The notes below the pieces were generated by a model, which saw nothing but the letters and a program-made list of their open reading frames with translations, was not told the DNA's origin and made no database searches. The translations under genes and the position numbers were made by a program. A DNA stretch of 47,686 nucleotides from an uncultured Alphaproteobacteria bacterium (lineage in GTDB: Bacteria > Pseudomonadota > Alphaproteobacteria > Geminicoccales > Geminicoccaceae): contig CALKJU010000034.1 of assembly GCA_937995535.1 (NCBI GenBank), positions 1-47,686 of the forward strand. The letters run 5' to 3'. Shown here in pieces: positions 19,171 to 26,850 of the stretch (the first letter of the stretch is position 1; each line of letters starts with the position of its first letter).

Positions 19171-19956
19171 CTATATGGCCCCGGAGCCAGCACGGATCAC
19201 CCTGGCAAGGCAGAGAACGTCGATCCGTGTCGCCCCGGCGCGACGCAGCACCGTGGCGCAGGCGCCGACGGTCGCGCCCGTGGTCATCACGTCGTCCACC
19301 AGCAGCACCCGTGCGCCGTCGACCCGAGCGCGGTGCCGCCGCCGCACCGCGAATGCGGCGGCGGTGACGTTGCGCAGCCGGGCGTCCCCGCCGAGGCCCT
19401 GCTGTGAGCGCGTGGCCCGCCGACGAACGAGCAGATCCAGGCAGCAGGCGCGGCTGCCGCGTCCACTGACGCGGGCGGCGAGCAGGGCCGCTTGGTTGAA
19501 GCCGCGACTGAGCAGGCGCCAGCGATGCAGCGGGACCGGCGCCACGAGGTCGGCGTCGACCAGCAGCTCGGCACCGGCGACGCGCATCCAGGCGGCGAAG
19601 GCGTCGAGCCCGGCCAGCCGCTCGCGGTGCTTGAAGGCGAGCACCAGCTCCCGGCTGGCGTCGTCGTAGGCCAAGGCCGCACGGGCGCGGTCGTAGGGCG
19701 GCGGCGCCACGACGCACGCACCGCACAGCGGCTCGCCAACGACGCTGTGCGGCAGCGGCAGCCCGCAGCAACGACAGAGCGGCGCCTGGATGAAGTGCAG
19801 CGCGCCCCAGCAGGCGGCGCACAGCTCCCCCTGGCGGGCGCCGAGGGCGCCGCAGCCGATGCAGCGCGGCGGCAGCAGCAGGTCGACGGCGGCCGCACCG
19901 AGACGGCGCAGCGCCAAGAGCGCCGCATTGCGCCCGGTGGCGTCGAGGTAGGACAT
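19171..19956 (-). CDS. comF: ComF family phosphoribosyltransferase-like protein
   Basis: A 261-residue protein with an N-terminal zinc-ribbon-like cysteine cluster (PPRCIGCG, CAACWGAL, CRCCGLPLP, CGACV). A type I phosphoribosyltransferase domain follows, with the PRPP loop VLLVDDVMTTGAT and the upstream APVPLHRWRLLSRGFNQA. ComF proteins are needed for DNA uptake in competent bacteria and are also widespread in non-competent alphaproteobacteria, where the role is unclear. It precedes grxC by 61 bases and follows cutA by 44. Confidence 0.9.
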   Translation of the reverse strand: MSYLDATGRNAALLALRRLGAAAVDLLLPPRCIGCGALGARQGELCAACWGALHFIQAPLCRCCGLPLPHSVVGEPLCGACVVAPPPYDRARAALAYDDASRELVLAFKHRERLAGLDAFAAWMRVAGAELLVDADLVAPVPLHRWRLLSRGFNQAALLAARVSGRGSRACCLDLLVRRRATRSQQGLGGDARLRNVTAAAFAVRRRHRARVDGARVLLVDDVMTTGATVGACATVLRRAGATRIDVLCLARVIRAGSGAI

Positions 19957-20000
19957 CGCGGCTCCCCGGATCCCCGGTGGTATCTACCACAAGTCGAGGA

Positions 20001-20324
20001 TCACGATGCGTCGCTCGTCTCTTTCGCAAGCCAAGCGAGGTACGGAGCGTGCCCCTGCGCGATCGGCAGCGCGACCACGCAGGGGCACTCGTAGCTGTGT
20101 AGCGCCACGACACGCGCCGTCAGCGCGTCGACAAGGTCGGCCCGCGTCTTGAGCACCAGTGGCACCTCGCTGCTGTCCTGCAGACGCCCCTGCCACCAGT
20201 AGAGCGAGGTCGCGGGGGCGAGCACATTGGCGCAGGCGGCGAGGCGCTCGGCGAGGACGGCGCGGGCGATCTTCACGGCCTCGTCGGTATTGGCGCACAT
20301 CACCCAGCAGAAGCGGTACGCCAT
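20001..20324 (-). CDS. cutA: Divalent-cation tolerance protein CutA
   Basis: A 107-residue CutA1-type protein, a very stable trimer linked to copper and divalent-cation tolerance, with a function still debated. The family motifs ARAVLAERLAACANVLAP, SLYWWQG and VPLVLKTR, and the terminal HSYECPCVVALPI, are all present. A strong GGAGGA lies just before ATG 20324, which settles the start against an in-frame codon seven residues upstream. It follows the permease gene by 30 bases and may be expressed from the same transcript. Confidence 0.93.
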   Translation of the reverse strand: MAYRFCWVMCANTDEAVKIARAVLAERLAACANVLAPATSLYWWQGRLQDSSEVPLVLKTRADLVDALTARVVALHSYECPCVVALPIAQGHAPYLAWLAKETSDAS

Positions 20325-20354
20325 GCTATCCTCCACCGGCGGCACCGGCGCCGC

Positions 20355-21257
20355 TCAGCGCCGGTCGTAGGCGCGCGGGTCGAGCCGGCGGTGGACCCGC
20401 TCGCCGGCGAGGTTCACGGCCGCGACCGTGACGAAAATGGCCACGCCCGGCAGGACGGCCAAGCGCGGCGCGTCGAACACCAGATCCTGCGCGCCGCTCA
20501 GCATATTGCCCCAGCTCGCCAGCGGCGGCTGGATGCCGAGTCCGAGAAAGCTCAGCACCGATTCGGTGAGGATCGCCTGGCCTACGGTGAGCGTCGCGGC
20601 GACGCTCACCGGACCCAGCGCGTTCGGCAGGATGTGGCGCAGGGCGACCCGCCAGGGTGGGCTTCCGAGCGCCTCGGCGGCGAGCACGAACTCGCGCCGA
20701 CGCAGCGCCTGCACCTGTGCTCGGGTCAAACGCGCGACCGTGGTCCAGCCGAACAAGGCGAGCAGCAGTACGATCCGCCAGACGGCGGCCGTGGCGCCGC
20801 TCCCCAGAGCTTCCGGCAGGCCAAGCTTGGCCGGATCGAGGGCGGCCAGGACGATCAGCAGCGGCAGCAGCGGCAGGGCGATCACGCCGTCGGTCAGGCG
20901 CATCAGCAGCGCATCGAGCCGCCCGCCGGCGAACCCTGCGGCGAGCCCGACGGCGACGCCGAGCAGCGACGCACCAAGAGCCCCCAGGAGGCCGACGAGG
21001 AGCGAGACCCGGCCACCCTGGAGAAGCCGGGCCAGGAGATCCCGGCCGAGCTCGTCGGTGCCGAGCCAATGGCGTGACGACGGCGGCTCGAGACGAGCCA
21101 GCAGGTCGACGGTGGTGGCGTCGACGCCGAGGAGCCGCTCGAGCAGGGGCGCCACGAGGCAGGCGCAGCCGATCGCGGCCAGGAGCAGCGCGGCCCCGCC
21201 GAGCGGCGGCTCACGCGTCCAGCGTGACGCGGGGATCGAGAGCGGCGTGGAGGACAT
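20355..21257 (-). CDS. Peptide/nickel-type ABC transporter permease (DppC-like)
   Basis: A 300-residue inner-membrane permease of the oligopeptide/nickel ABC importer family. After a first hydrophobic helix (GGAALLLAAIGCACLVAPLL) it has the diagnostic HWLGTDELGRDLLARLL. Several membrane helices and the EAA loop that contacts the ATPase follow (VLAAEALGSPPWRVALRHILPNA). ESVLSFLGLGIQPPLASWG closes the family pattern. I place the start at ATG 21257, 47 bases inside the upstream permease gene, because the first helix begins just after it; the frame remains open further upstream without family similarity. Confidence 0.9.
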   Translation of the reverse strand: MSSTPLSIPASRWTREPPLGGAALLLAAIGCACLVAPLLERLLGVDATTVDLLARLEPPSSRHWLGTDELGRDLLARLLQGGRVSLLVGLLGALGASLLGVAVGLAAGFAGGRLDALLMRLTDGVIALPLLPLLIVLAALDPAKLGLPEALGSGATAAVWRIVLLLALFGWTTVARLTRAQVQALRRREFVLAAEALGSPPWRVALRHILPNALGPVSVAATLTVGQAILTESVLSFLGLGIQPPLASWGNMLSGAQDLVFDAPRLAVLPGVAIFVTVAAVNLAGERVHRRLDPRAYDRR

Positions 21258-22167
21258 CGGCCAGGAGATTGGCGAGCAGCGTCGCCATGGTGACGAGCAG
21301 GAGCGCCGCGAGTGCCAAGTTGAAGTCGTTGCCGAGGATCGCGTCGTAGACGAGCTTGCCCATGCCGGGCCAGGCGAACACGGTCTCGACGACCAGGGCC
21401 CCCGAGACCAAGGCCCCGAGATGCAGCGCCAGCAGGGTGAGGATGGGCGGTGCCGCGAAGCGCAGCGCGTGATCGACGAGGAGGCGTACCTCGCCGCAGC
21501 CCTTGGCCCGCGCGGTGCGGATGAAGTCCTCGGCCAGCGCCTCGCCGACCGCGCCGCGGACATAGCGGACCAGCGCGCCGGCGGTCAGGATGGTCAGGGT
21601 CGCCACCGGCAGCAGGAGGAAGCGGATCCGCTCGACCGCGCTCGTCACGGTGGCGCCACCGTCGCCCCCGGCCGGCAGCCAGCCGAGCTGCACCGCGAAC
21701 AGCACGATCAGCAGCAGCGCCAGCCAGAAGGAGGGCAGGGACACGGCGGTGAAGGCGAGCAGATCGGCCGCGCGGTCGGCGACGCCGCCGGGGCGGCGCG
21801 CCGCAAGCACACCGAGCGGCACGGCGATCAGGGTGCCGAGCAGGAGGCTCGGCAGCATCAGGGCGAGCGTGGCGAGCAGCCGCGGCCCGAGCAGGGCGAG
21901 GACGGGCTGACCGTAGAGCCGTGAGTAGCCCAGATCCCCCTGCAGAGCCGCGGTGAGCCACGCCCACCAGCGGGCCAGGAGCGGCCGGTCGAGGCCGTAG
22001 AGCGCCTTCAGGCGCAGCGCATCGGCGGGCGAGAGGTTGGGATCGGAGGCGATCATGAGGTCGATCGGATCGCCCGGCATCAGCCCGATGAGGCCGTAGA
22101 CGGCAATCGACATGGCGAGCAGCACGAGGACAAGGGCGCCGAAGCGACGGAGAAGGAACGCCGTCAC
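21211..22167 (-). CDS. Peptide/nickel-type ABC transporter permease (DppB-like)
   Basis: A 318-residue inner-membrane permease. The N-terminus is typical (FLLRRFGALVLVLLAMSIAV, then LMPGDPIDLM), followed by ALYGLDRPLLARWWAWL and GDLGYSRLYGQPVLALL. Several membrane helices follow, then the EAA loop (IRTARAKGCGEVRLLVDHALRFA) and a final ALDPRV that usually ends this family. The start is a GTG without a clear ribosome site. It lies between the substrate-binding protein gene (46-base gap) and the second permease gene (47-base overlap). Confidence 0.9.
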   Translation of the reverse strand: MTAFLLRRFGALVLVLLAMSIAVYGLIGLMPGDPIDLMIASDPNLSPADALRLKALYGLDRPLLARWWAWLTAALQGDLGYSRLYGQPVLALLGPRLLATLALMLPSLLLGTLIAVPLGVLAARRPGGVADRAADLLAFTAVSLPSFWLALLLIVLFAVQLGWLPAGGDGGATVTSAVERIRFLLLPVATLTILTAGALVRYVRGAVGEALAEDFIRTARAKGCGEVRLLVDHALRFAAPPILTLLALHLGALVSGALVVETVFAWPGMGKLVYDAILGNDFNLALAALLLVTMATLLANLLADVLHAALDPRVTLDA

Positions 22168-22212
22168 AGGCGGGGGGCTGCGCGCGGTGAGGGCCGTCGT
22201 GCGCCGGTCACG

Positions 22213-23868
22213 TCAGCCGGTCGCCCGCCAGGTCTCGACCCGGTAGGTCGGCGGCGCCATCTGCCCGGTCGGAACCAGTCCCTCGAGCCAGCGCGGCAGG
22301 ATATAGGGGCTGGCCCGGAAGTAGAGCGGCAGGGCCGGCAGATCCTGGGCGTAGAGCTCCTGCAGCTCGGCCCACAATGCGCGGCGCTTCTCGCGGTCGA
22401 GCTCGACCGTGATCGCGTCGATCAGTTCGTCCATGCGGGGGTTGGCGTAGCCGGTGTAGTTCTGTCCGGACCAGCCGTTGGCCTCGCTCGGGATGGCGTC
22501 GGAGTGCAGCGTCGTGCGTGGCAAGTTCTCGGGGCTGCTGATCCAGGCGAACAGAACCAGGCCGTCGAAGCGCCGGCGGCTCAGCGTCTCGCCGAACAGC
22601 ACCCGCGGCGGCTCGTTCTGGATGACCGCCTCGATGCCGAGCTGACGCCACTGGCTCTGGATGATCTGCTGGACCAGCTCGCGCGTGCGGTTGCCGGCCG
22701 TGGTCATCAGCACGACGCGCAGTGGCGCTCCCGCCGCGTCGCGGCGCAGGCCCCCCGCGCCCGGACGCCAGCCCGCCTCGTCGAGCAGCGCGGCGGCCCT
22801 CGCCGGATCGTACGGCCAGCGGGTCGTGCCCGGGGCGTGCACCCAGTCGAGCGGATGGACGCTGCTGTCCGCGACGGGCTGGCGCCCGTCGAACAGGCGC
22901 TGGTTGATCGCCTCACGATCGAGCCCGAGCAGCAGCGCGCGGCGTACCCTGACATCGGCGAGGACCGGGTTGTCCAGGCGCACGTCCATGTGCTCGTAAG
23001 TCAGGCCGGGCTTGTAGAGGACGGTGAAGCGGTCGCCGTGCCGGCGCTCGAAGGCCAGCGCCTGATCGACCGCGAGGCCGAGCTCACCGTCGATCATGTC
23101 GATCTCGCCGGACAAGAGGTTGGCCTCGAGCGCCGCGGTGTTCTCGATCGCGCGGACGACGATCCGCTCGAACCAGGGCGGCTCACCGAAGAACTTCGGG
23201 TTGCGCTCGACCACGATCTCGCTGCCCGGACGCACCGCGACGATCCGGTACGGCCCGAAGGCCAGCCCCGGATTGGTCGGGTCGGTGTCGAACAAGGTGC
23301 GGTTGCGGTAGGTGGCCGGATCCTGCTCGAACACGGGGCGCTCGAGATGCTCCGGGATCAGGCGGAAGTCGTTGATGGCGTTGTAATTGTAGTCGAGCTT
23401 CTCGTCGTGGAGGACGAAGGTCCGCTGGTCGAGTGCCTCGACCTTCCACAGCCGACGGTACAGCTCGGCGTTGCTCACCCCGCTCTGCGGATGACGACCG
23501 ACCTCCCAGGTGAACAGCACGTCGCGCGTCGTCACCGGCACGCCGTCGCCCCAGGTGGCACCGGCGCGGATGGTGTAGGTCGTGGCGACCCCGTGCTTGC
23601 CGTCGGGGGTGGTCTCGCGCACCGCCTTGCCGTTCTCCAGCGTCGGCAGCTCCTCGCACAGATGGCAGACCAGCTCCCAGCGCTCGTCGTAGGCGGTGAA
23701 CGGCCGCATCGTCATGCCGTTGACGAAGCTCTTGGCGGCCATGCTGTCGATGTTGGGGTGGAGGTTCGACGGGTATTGGCTCGTGCCGATGACGAGGGTG
23801 CGGCGGCCGTCCTGCGCCTCCGCGGCGAGCGGCAGGACCACCACCAGCATCAGCGCCCAGCTTCGCAT
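22213..23868 (-). CDS. ABC transporter substrate-binding protein (peptide/nickel family 5)
   Basis: A 551-residue periplasmic binding protein. A signal peptide (MRSWALMLVVVLPLAAEA) precedes a family-5 solute-binding fold with YPSNLHPNIDSM, TYTIRAGATWGDGVPVTTRD, AFGPYRIV, RRALLLGLDREAINQ, and QLGIEAVI near the end. The ligand could be a peptide or another small molecule. Two closely spaced cysteines (CHLC) are unusual and may form a disulfide. The frame continues upstream to 25023, but that extension lies antisense to the SMP-30 gene. It heads the run permease-permease-cutA-comF-grxC and is divergent from the lactonase-like gene. Confidence 0.9.
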   Translation of the reverse strand: MRSWALMLVVVLPLAAEAQDGRRTLVIGTSQYPSNLHPNIDSMAAKSFVNGMTMRPFTAYDERWELVCHLCEELPTLENGKAVRETTPDGKHGVATTYTIRAGATWGDGVPVTTRDVLFTWEVGRHPQSGVSNAELYRRLWKVEALDQRTFVLHDEKLDYNYNAINDFRLIPEHLERPVFEQDPATYRNRTLFDTDPTNPGLAFGPYRIVAVRPGSEIVVERNPKFFGEPPWFERIVVRAIENTAALEANLLSGEIDMIDGELGLAVDQALAFERRHGDRFTVLYKPGLTYEHMDVRLDNPVLADVRVRRALLLGLDREAINQRLFDGRQPVADSSVHPLDWVHAPGTTRWPYDPARAAALLDEAGWRPGAGGLRRDAAGAPLRVVLMTTAGNRTRELVQQIIQSQWRQLGIEAVIQNEPPRVLFGETLSRRRFDGLVLFAWISSPENLPRTTLHSDAIPSEANGWSGQNYTGYANPRMDELIDAITVELDREKRRALWAELQELYAQDLPALPLYFRASPYILPRWLEGLVPTGQMAPPTYRVETWRATG

Positions 23869-24045
23869 TCCGCCCGCCCCTGCCGCCACCATCGCCGCGA
23901 TCGAACCTAGCAACGCGCACGCCGCGACGCACGGTTGTGCGCGCCCGAGCGAGGGATCATGCTTCCCGCTGCCGTCGGCAGGGAATGCCTCGCGCGGCTG
24001 CGCGGCGACGGCCCGGACCGACGGGACAGCTTCGGGGAGGAAGCG

Positions 24046-25182
24046 ATGTTTCGTGTCCAGCTTCACGAGTTCCAGGATCTCGCCAAGAAGCCGACGCCAC
24101 GACCGACCGCGCCGGGCTTCGACCGCCGCGGTTTCCTCGCCGCGGCCGCCGGGATCGCCGCGACCACGGGCATGTCGGCCGAGGCGTTCGCACGCAACTT
24201 CGGCGAGGGCGAGGTCGTGCGCTACCCGGATCCCGACATCGTCGTGCTCGACCCGCGCTTCCGCTACAAGCTCGGCAACACGCCGATCCAGCGGCTCTAC
24301 ACCGGCACCTATTGGGCCGAGGGCTGCGCTTGGTGCGGCGGCTCGCGCTATCTCGTCTGGTCGGACATCCCGCGCGCGGAGAACCTGCGCTACCTCGAGG
24401 AGGACGATCACGTGGCGCGGCGGTTCCGCGCCTTCTCGCGGCACAGCAACGGCAACACATTCGACTTCCAGGGCCGGCAGATCAGCTTCTGCCACGAGCC
24501 GGCGAGCGTGATCCGCTACGAGCACGACGGCACGGTCACCGAGCTGGCCACCGAGTTCGAGGGCGGACGCTTCAACGCGCCCAACGACGGGATGGTCCAT
24601 CCCGACGACGGCTCGATCTGGTTCACCGATCCCGGCTACGGCGCGCTGATGAATTACGAGGGAAAGCGCTACAACCAGGATCCGCGGCCATTCCGCAAGG
24701 AGGCGATCTACCGCATCGACGCCCGGACCGGGGCCATCACCAAGGTCGCCGACGAGCCATTCAAGCCCAACGGCATGTGCTTCAGCGCCGACTACAAGAA
24801 GGTGTACGTCGCCGACACCGGCGCCTCGCACTATGGCGGCCAGGGCGCGACCCATCAGATCTGGGAGTACGACGTCGACGGCGACAGGCTGCGCAACGCC
24901 AAGGTGCTGGCCACCTCGGAAATGGACGGCAAGGTCGGCGCCTATGACGGCCTGCGCTGCGACGAGGACGGCAACATCTGGGCCGCCGCCGGCTGGGTCG
25001 GCGACGGCTATGACGGGGTGCATGTGTTCGCCCCCGACGGCACGCGGATCGGGCTGATCCGCCTGCCCGAGATCTGCGGCAACATCGCCTTCGGCGGGAC
25101 CAAGCGGAACCGCCTCTTCATGGCGGCGAGCCAGTCACTGTACGCGGTCTTCGTCGAGACGCGCGGCGCGCACATCACCTGA
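24046..25182 (+). CDS. Tat-exported SMP-30/gluconolactonase/LRE family protein
   Basis: A 378-residue six-bladed beta-propeller of the SMP-30/gluconolactonase family, calcium- or zinc-dependent enzymes that hydrolyse sugar lactones. Family blocks are FNAPNDGMVHPDDGSIWFTD, FKPNGMCFSADYKKVYVADT and YDGLRCDEDGNIWAAAG; Asn, Asp and Glu residues in them are the usual metal ligands. The N-terminus has a twin-arginine signal (FDRRGFLAAAAGIAATTG), predicting export as a folded protein. ATG 24046 is preceded five bases upstream by GGGGAGG. It is divergent from the ABC binding-protein gene, so a shared substrate is conceivable but unproven. Confidence 0.88.
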   Translation: MFRVQLHEFQDLAKKPTPRPTAPGFDRRGFLAAAAGIAATTGMSAEAFARNFGEGEVVRYPDPDIVVLDPRFRYKLGNTPIQRLYTGTYWAEGCAWCGGSRYLVWSDIPRAENLRYLEEDDHVARRFRAFSRHSNGNTFDFQGRQISFCHEPASVIRYEHDGTVTELATEFEGGRFNAPNDGMVHPDDGSIWFTDPGYGALMNYEGKRYNQDPRPFRKEAIYRIDARTGAITKVADEPFKPNGMCFSADYKKVYVADTGASHYGGQGATHQIWEYDVDGDRLRNAKVLATSEMDGKVGAYDGLRCDEDGNIWAAAGWVGDGYDGVHVFAPDGTRIGLIRLPEICGNIAFGGTKRNRLFMAASQSLYAVFVETRGAHIT

Positions 25183-25217
25183 GACGCGATGACCGGCGAC
25201 GCCCCCCGGCGCCTCGC

Positions 25218-26717
25218 TCAGAGGTCGGCGAGGGCGTCGCGCAGGCGCACGGCCGCGTGGCCGATCTCGCGCTCGGCGATCCCGGCATAGCCCAGCAGCA
25301 GGCCCTGCCGCGGCGGGAGGTTCGTGTAGTAGGTCGAGAGCGCTGGGGCCTCGACGCCATGACGGCGGGCCGCAGCCGACGCGATCCGATCGTCGAGACC
25401 CGCGCGCAGACCGGCGACAAGGTGCATCCCGGCATCGTCCGGCGCCACCTTGAGCCACGGCGCCAGGTGCGTGCGGCAGGCCGCCAGCAGCGCCCGCTGC
25501 CGGGCGGCATAGAGCGCCCGCATCCGGCGGATGTGCCCGGACAGATGCCCGGCATCGATGAACTCGGCCAGCGCCGGCTGGATGCTCATCGGCGGATGGG
25601 TGTCGGCGAGCCGGCGAACCGCGCGGAAAGCGCCGACCAGATGTCTGGGCACGACCATGTAGCCCAGGCGCAGGCCCGGGAACATCACCTTGCTCATGGT
25701 CCCGACGTAGATCACGCGGCCGTCGGCATCGAGGCCCTGCAGTGCCGCCAGCGGCTTGCCGGCGTAGCGGTATTCGCTGTCGTAGTCGTCCTCGAGCACG
25801 AAGGCGTCGACCTCGCTGGCCCAGTCGAGCAGGGCGAGACGGCGGCCGAGGCTCATGGTGGCACCGAGCGGATACTGGTGCGAAGGCGAGACGCAGGCCA
25901 TCCGCGCGCGGGCGGCCATCGCCCGACCGGCCTCGACGTCGAGCCCCTCGGCATCGACCGGCACCGGCACCAGCTCCGCCCCGCCGGCGAGCAGCACCCC
26001 GCGCAGCCCCGGATAGCCGGGCTCCTCGACCCACACGCGGTCGCCCGCGTCGATCAGGACCCGCACGGTGAGGTCGAGCGCCTGCTGGGCGCCCGAGACG
26101 ATGAACACCTGCTCGGCCGTGCAGGCGACGGCGCGCGCGGCACCGAGATAGGCGGCGATCGCCTCGCGCAGCGGCGGATGGCCTGCCGGGTCGCCACCAA
26201 TCAAGAAGCTCCGCGGCGGGGCACGCCAGTGTTTGGCCATGAGCCGCGCCCAGTCCTCGAATGGGAAGGCCGCAAGCTCGGGCAGGCCCGGCGAGAACGC
26301 GCGCGGCCGACTGGTATCGTCGCCGAGCGCGGCGAGCGCGGCGCCGCGCCGCGACAGCCCGGGGGCCGTTCCCCCGCCCCGGCGACGCGCCGCCAACGCC
26401 GCGCGCGCATGCAGCGTCTCCTCCGGCAGCTCGCGGCTGACGAACGAGCCGGCGCCGATCCGTCCCTCGATGTAACCCTCGGCGAGGAGCTGCTCGAAGG
26501 CGGCCATCACGGTGTTGCGCGAGACAGCGAGGTCGCGGGCGAGGGAACGGCTCGACGGCAGGCGTGCACCCGGTTTCAGCCGCGCCTCGAGGATCGCGTC
26601 GCGGACGGCGAAATAGAGCTGGCGGCTGAGTGGCTGCGACGCCGCGGGGTCGAGCGCGATGCTGGCAAGGTGCGCTGGCCCCTTCCGCCGCCGGCCGCCG
26701 CCGGTCGCAGGTAACAT
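25218..26717 (-). CDS. MocR/PdxR-type transcriptional regulator (GntR HTH fused to aminotransferase fold)
   Basis: A 499-residue fusion. An N-terminal GntR winged helix (QPLSRQLYFAVRDAILEARL, LPSSRSLARDLAVSRNTVMA, LLAEGYIEGRIGAGSFV) precedes a fold-type I aminotransferase-like domain with VSGAQQALDLTVRVL, VEEPGYPGLRG, FVLEDDYDSEYRY and the PLP-lysine segment GTMSKVMFPGLRLGYMV. Such regulators sense PLP-linked ligands and often control the adjacent divergent gene. GGGGAG precedes ATG 26717; a longer frame to 26798 lacks support. It is divergent from pyruvate kinase, and no PLP-biosynthesis or GABA genes are nearby, so the target is unclear. Confidence 0.9.
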   Translation of the reverse strand: MLPATGGGRRRKGPAHLASIALDPAASQPLSRQLYFAVRDAILEARLKPGARLPSSRSLARDLAVSRNTVMAAFEQLLAEGYIEGRIGAGSFVSRELPEETLHARAALAARRRGGGTAPGLSRRGAALAALGDDTSRPRAFSPGLPELAAFPFEDWARLMAKHWRAPPRSFLIGGDPAGHPPLREAIAAYLGAARAVACTAEQVFIVSGAQQALDLTVRVLIDAGDRVWVEEPGYPGLRGVLLAGGAELVPVPVDAEGLDVEAGRAMAARARMACVSPSHQYPLGATMSLGRRLALLDWASEVDAFVLEDDYDSEYRYAGKPLAALQGLDADGRVIYVGTMSKVMFPGLRLGYMVVPRHLVGAFRAVRRLADTHPPMSIQPALAEFIDAGHLSGHIRRMRALYAARQRALLAACRTHLAPWLKVAPDDAGMHLVAGLRAGLDDRIASAAARRHGVEAPALSTYYTNLPPRQGLLLGYAGIAEREIGHAAVRLRDALADL

Positions 26718-26786
26718 CGGCTCCCCACCGAGGTGGCGGGTCGGGTGTAGTGGACGCCACGACCACCCGCCAGCACGGCCACGCGC

Positions 26787-26797
26787 TGACACTGTCA
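26787..26797. promoter_or_regulatory. Candidate operator palindrome in the regulator/pyk divergent region
   Basis: TGACACTGTCA, a perfect 5-1-5 palindrome, lies in the 133-base gap between the divergent MocR-type regulator and pyruvate kinase. The position suits a repressor site, but MocR proteins usually bind direct repeats, so the assignment is weak. Confidence 0.25.
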
Positions 26798-26850
26798 CGG
26801 GGTTCCTCTAAGCACGGAGGCGAGCACGCGCCGCAACGGGGGATCGCGCC

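Noticed and set aside
23869..25023. Long N-terminal extension of the ABC binding-protein frame
   Set aside because: It lies antisense to the Tat-exported lactonase-like gene and precedes a clear signal peptide at 23868.
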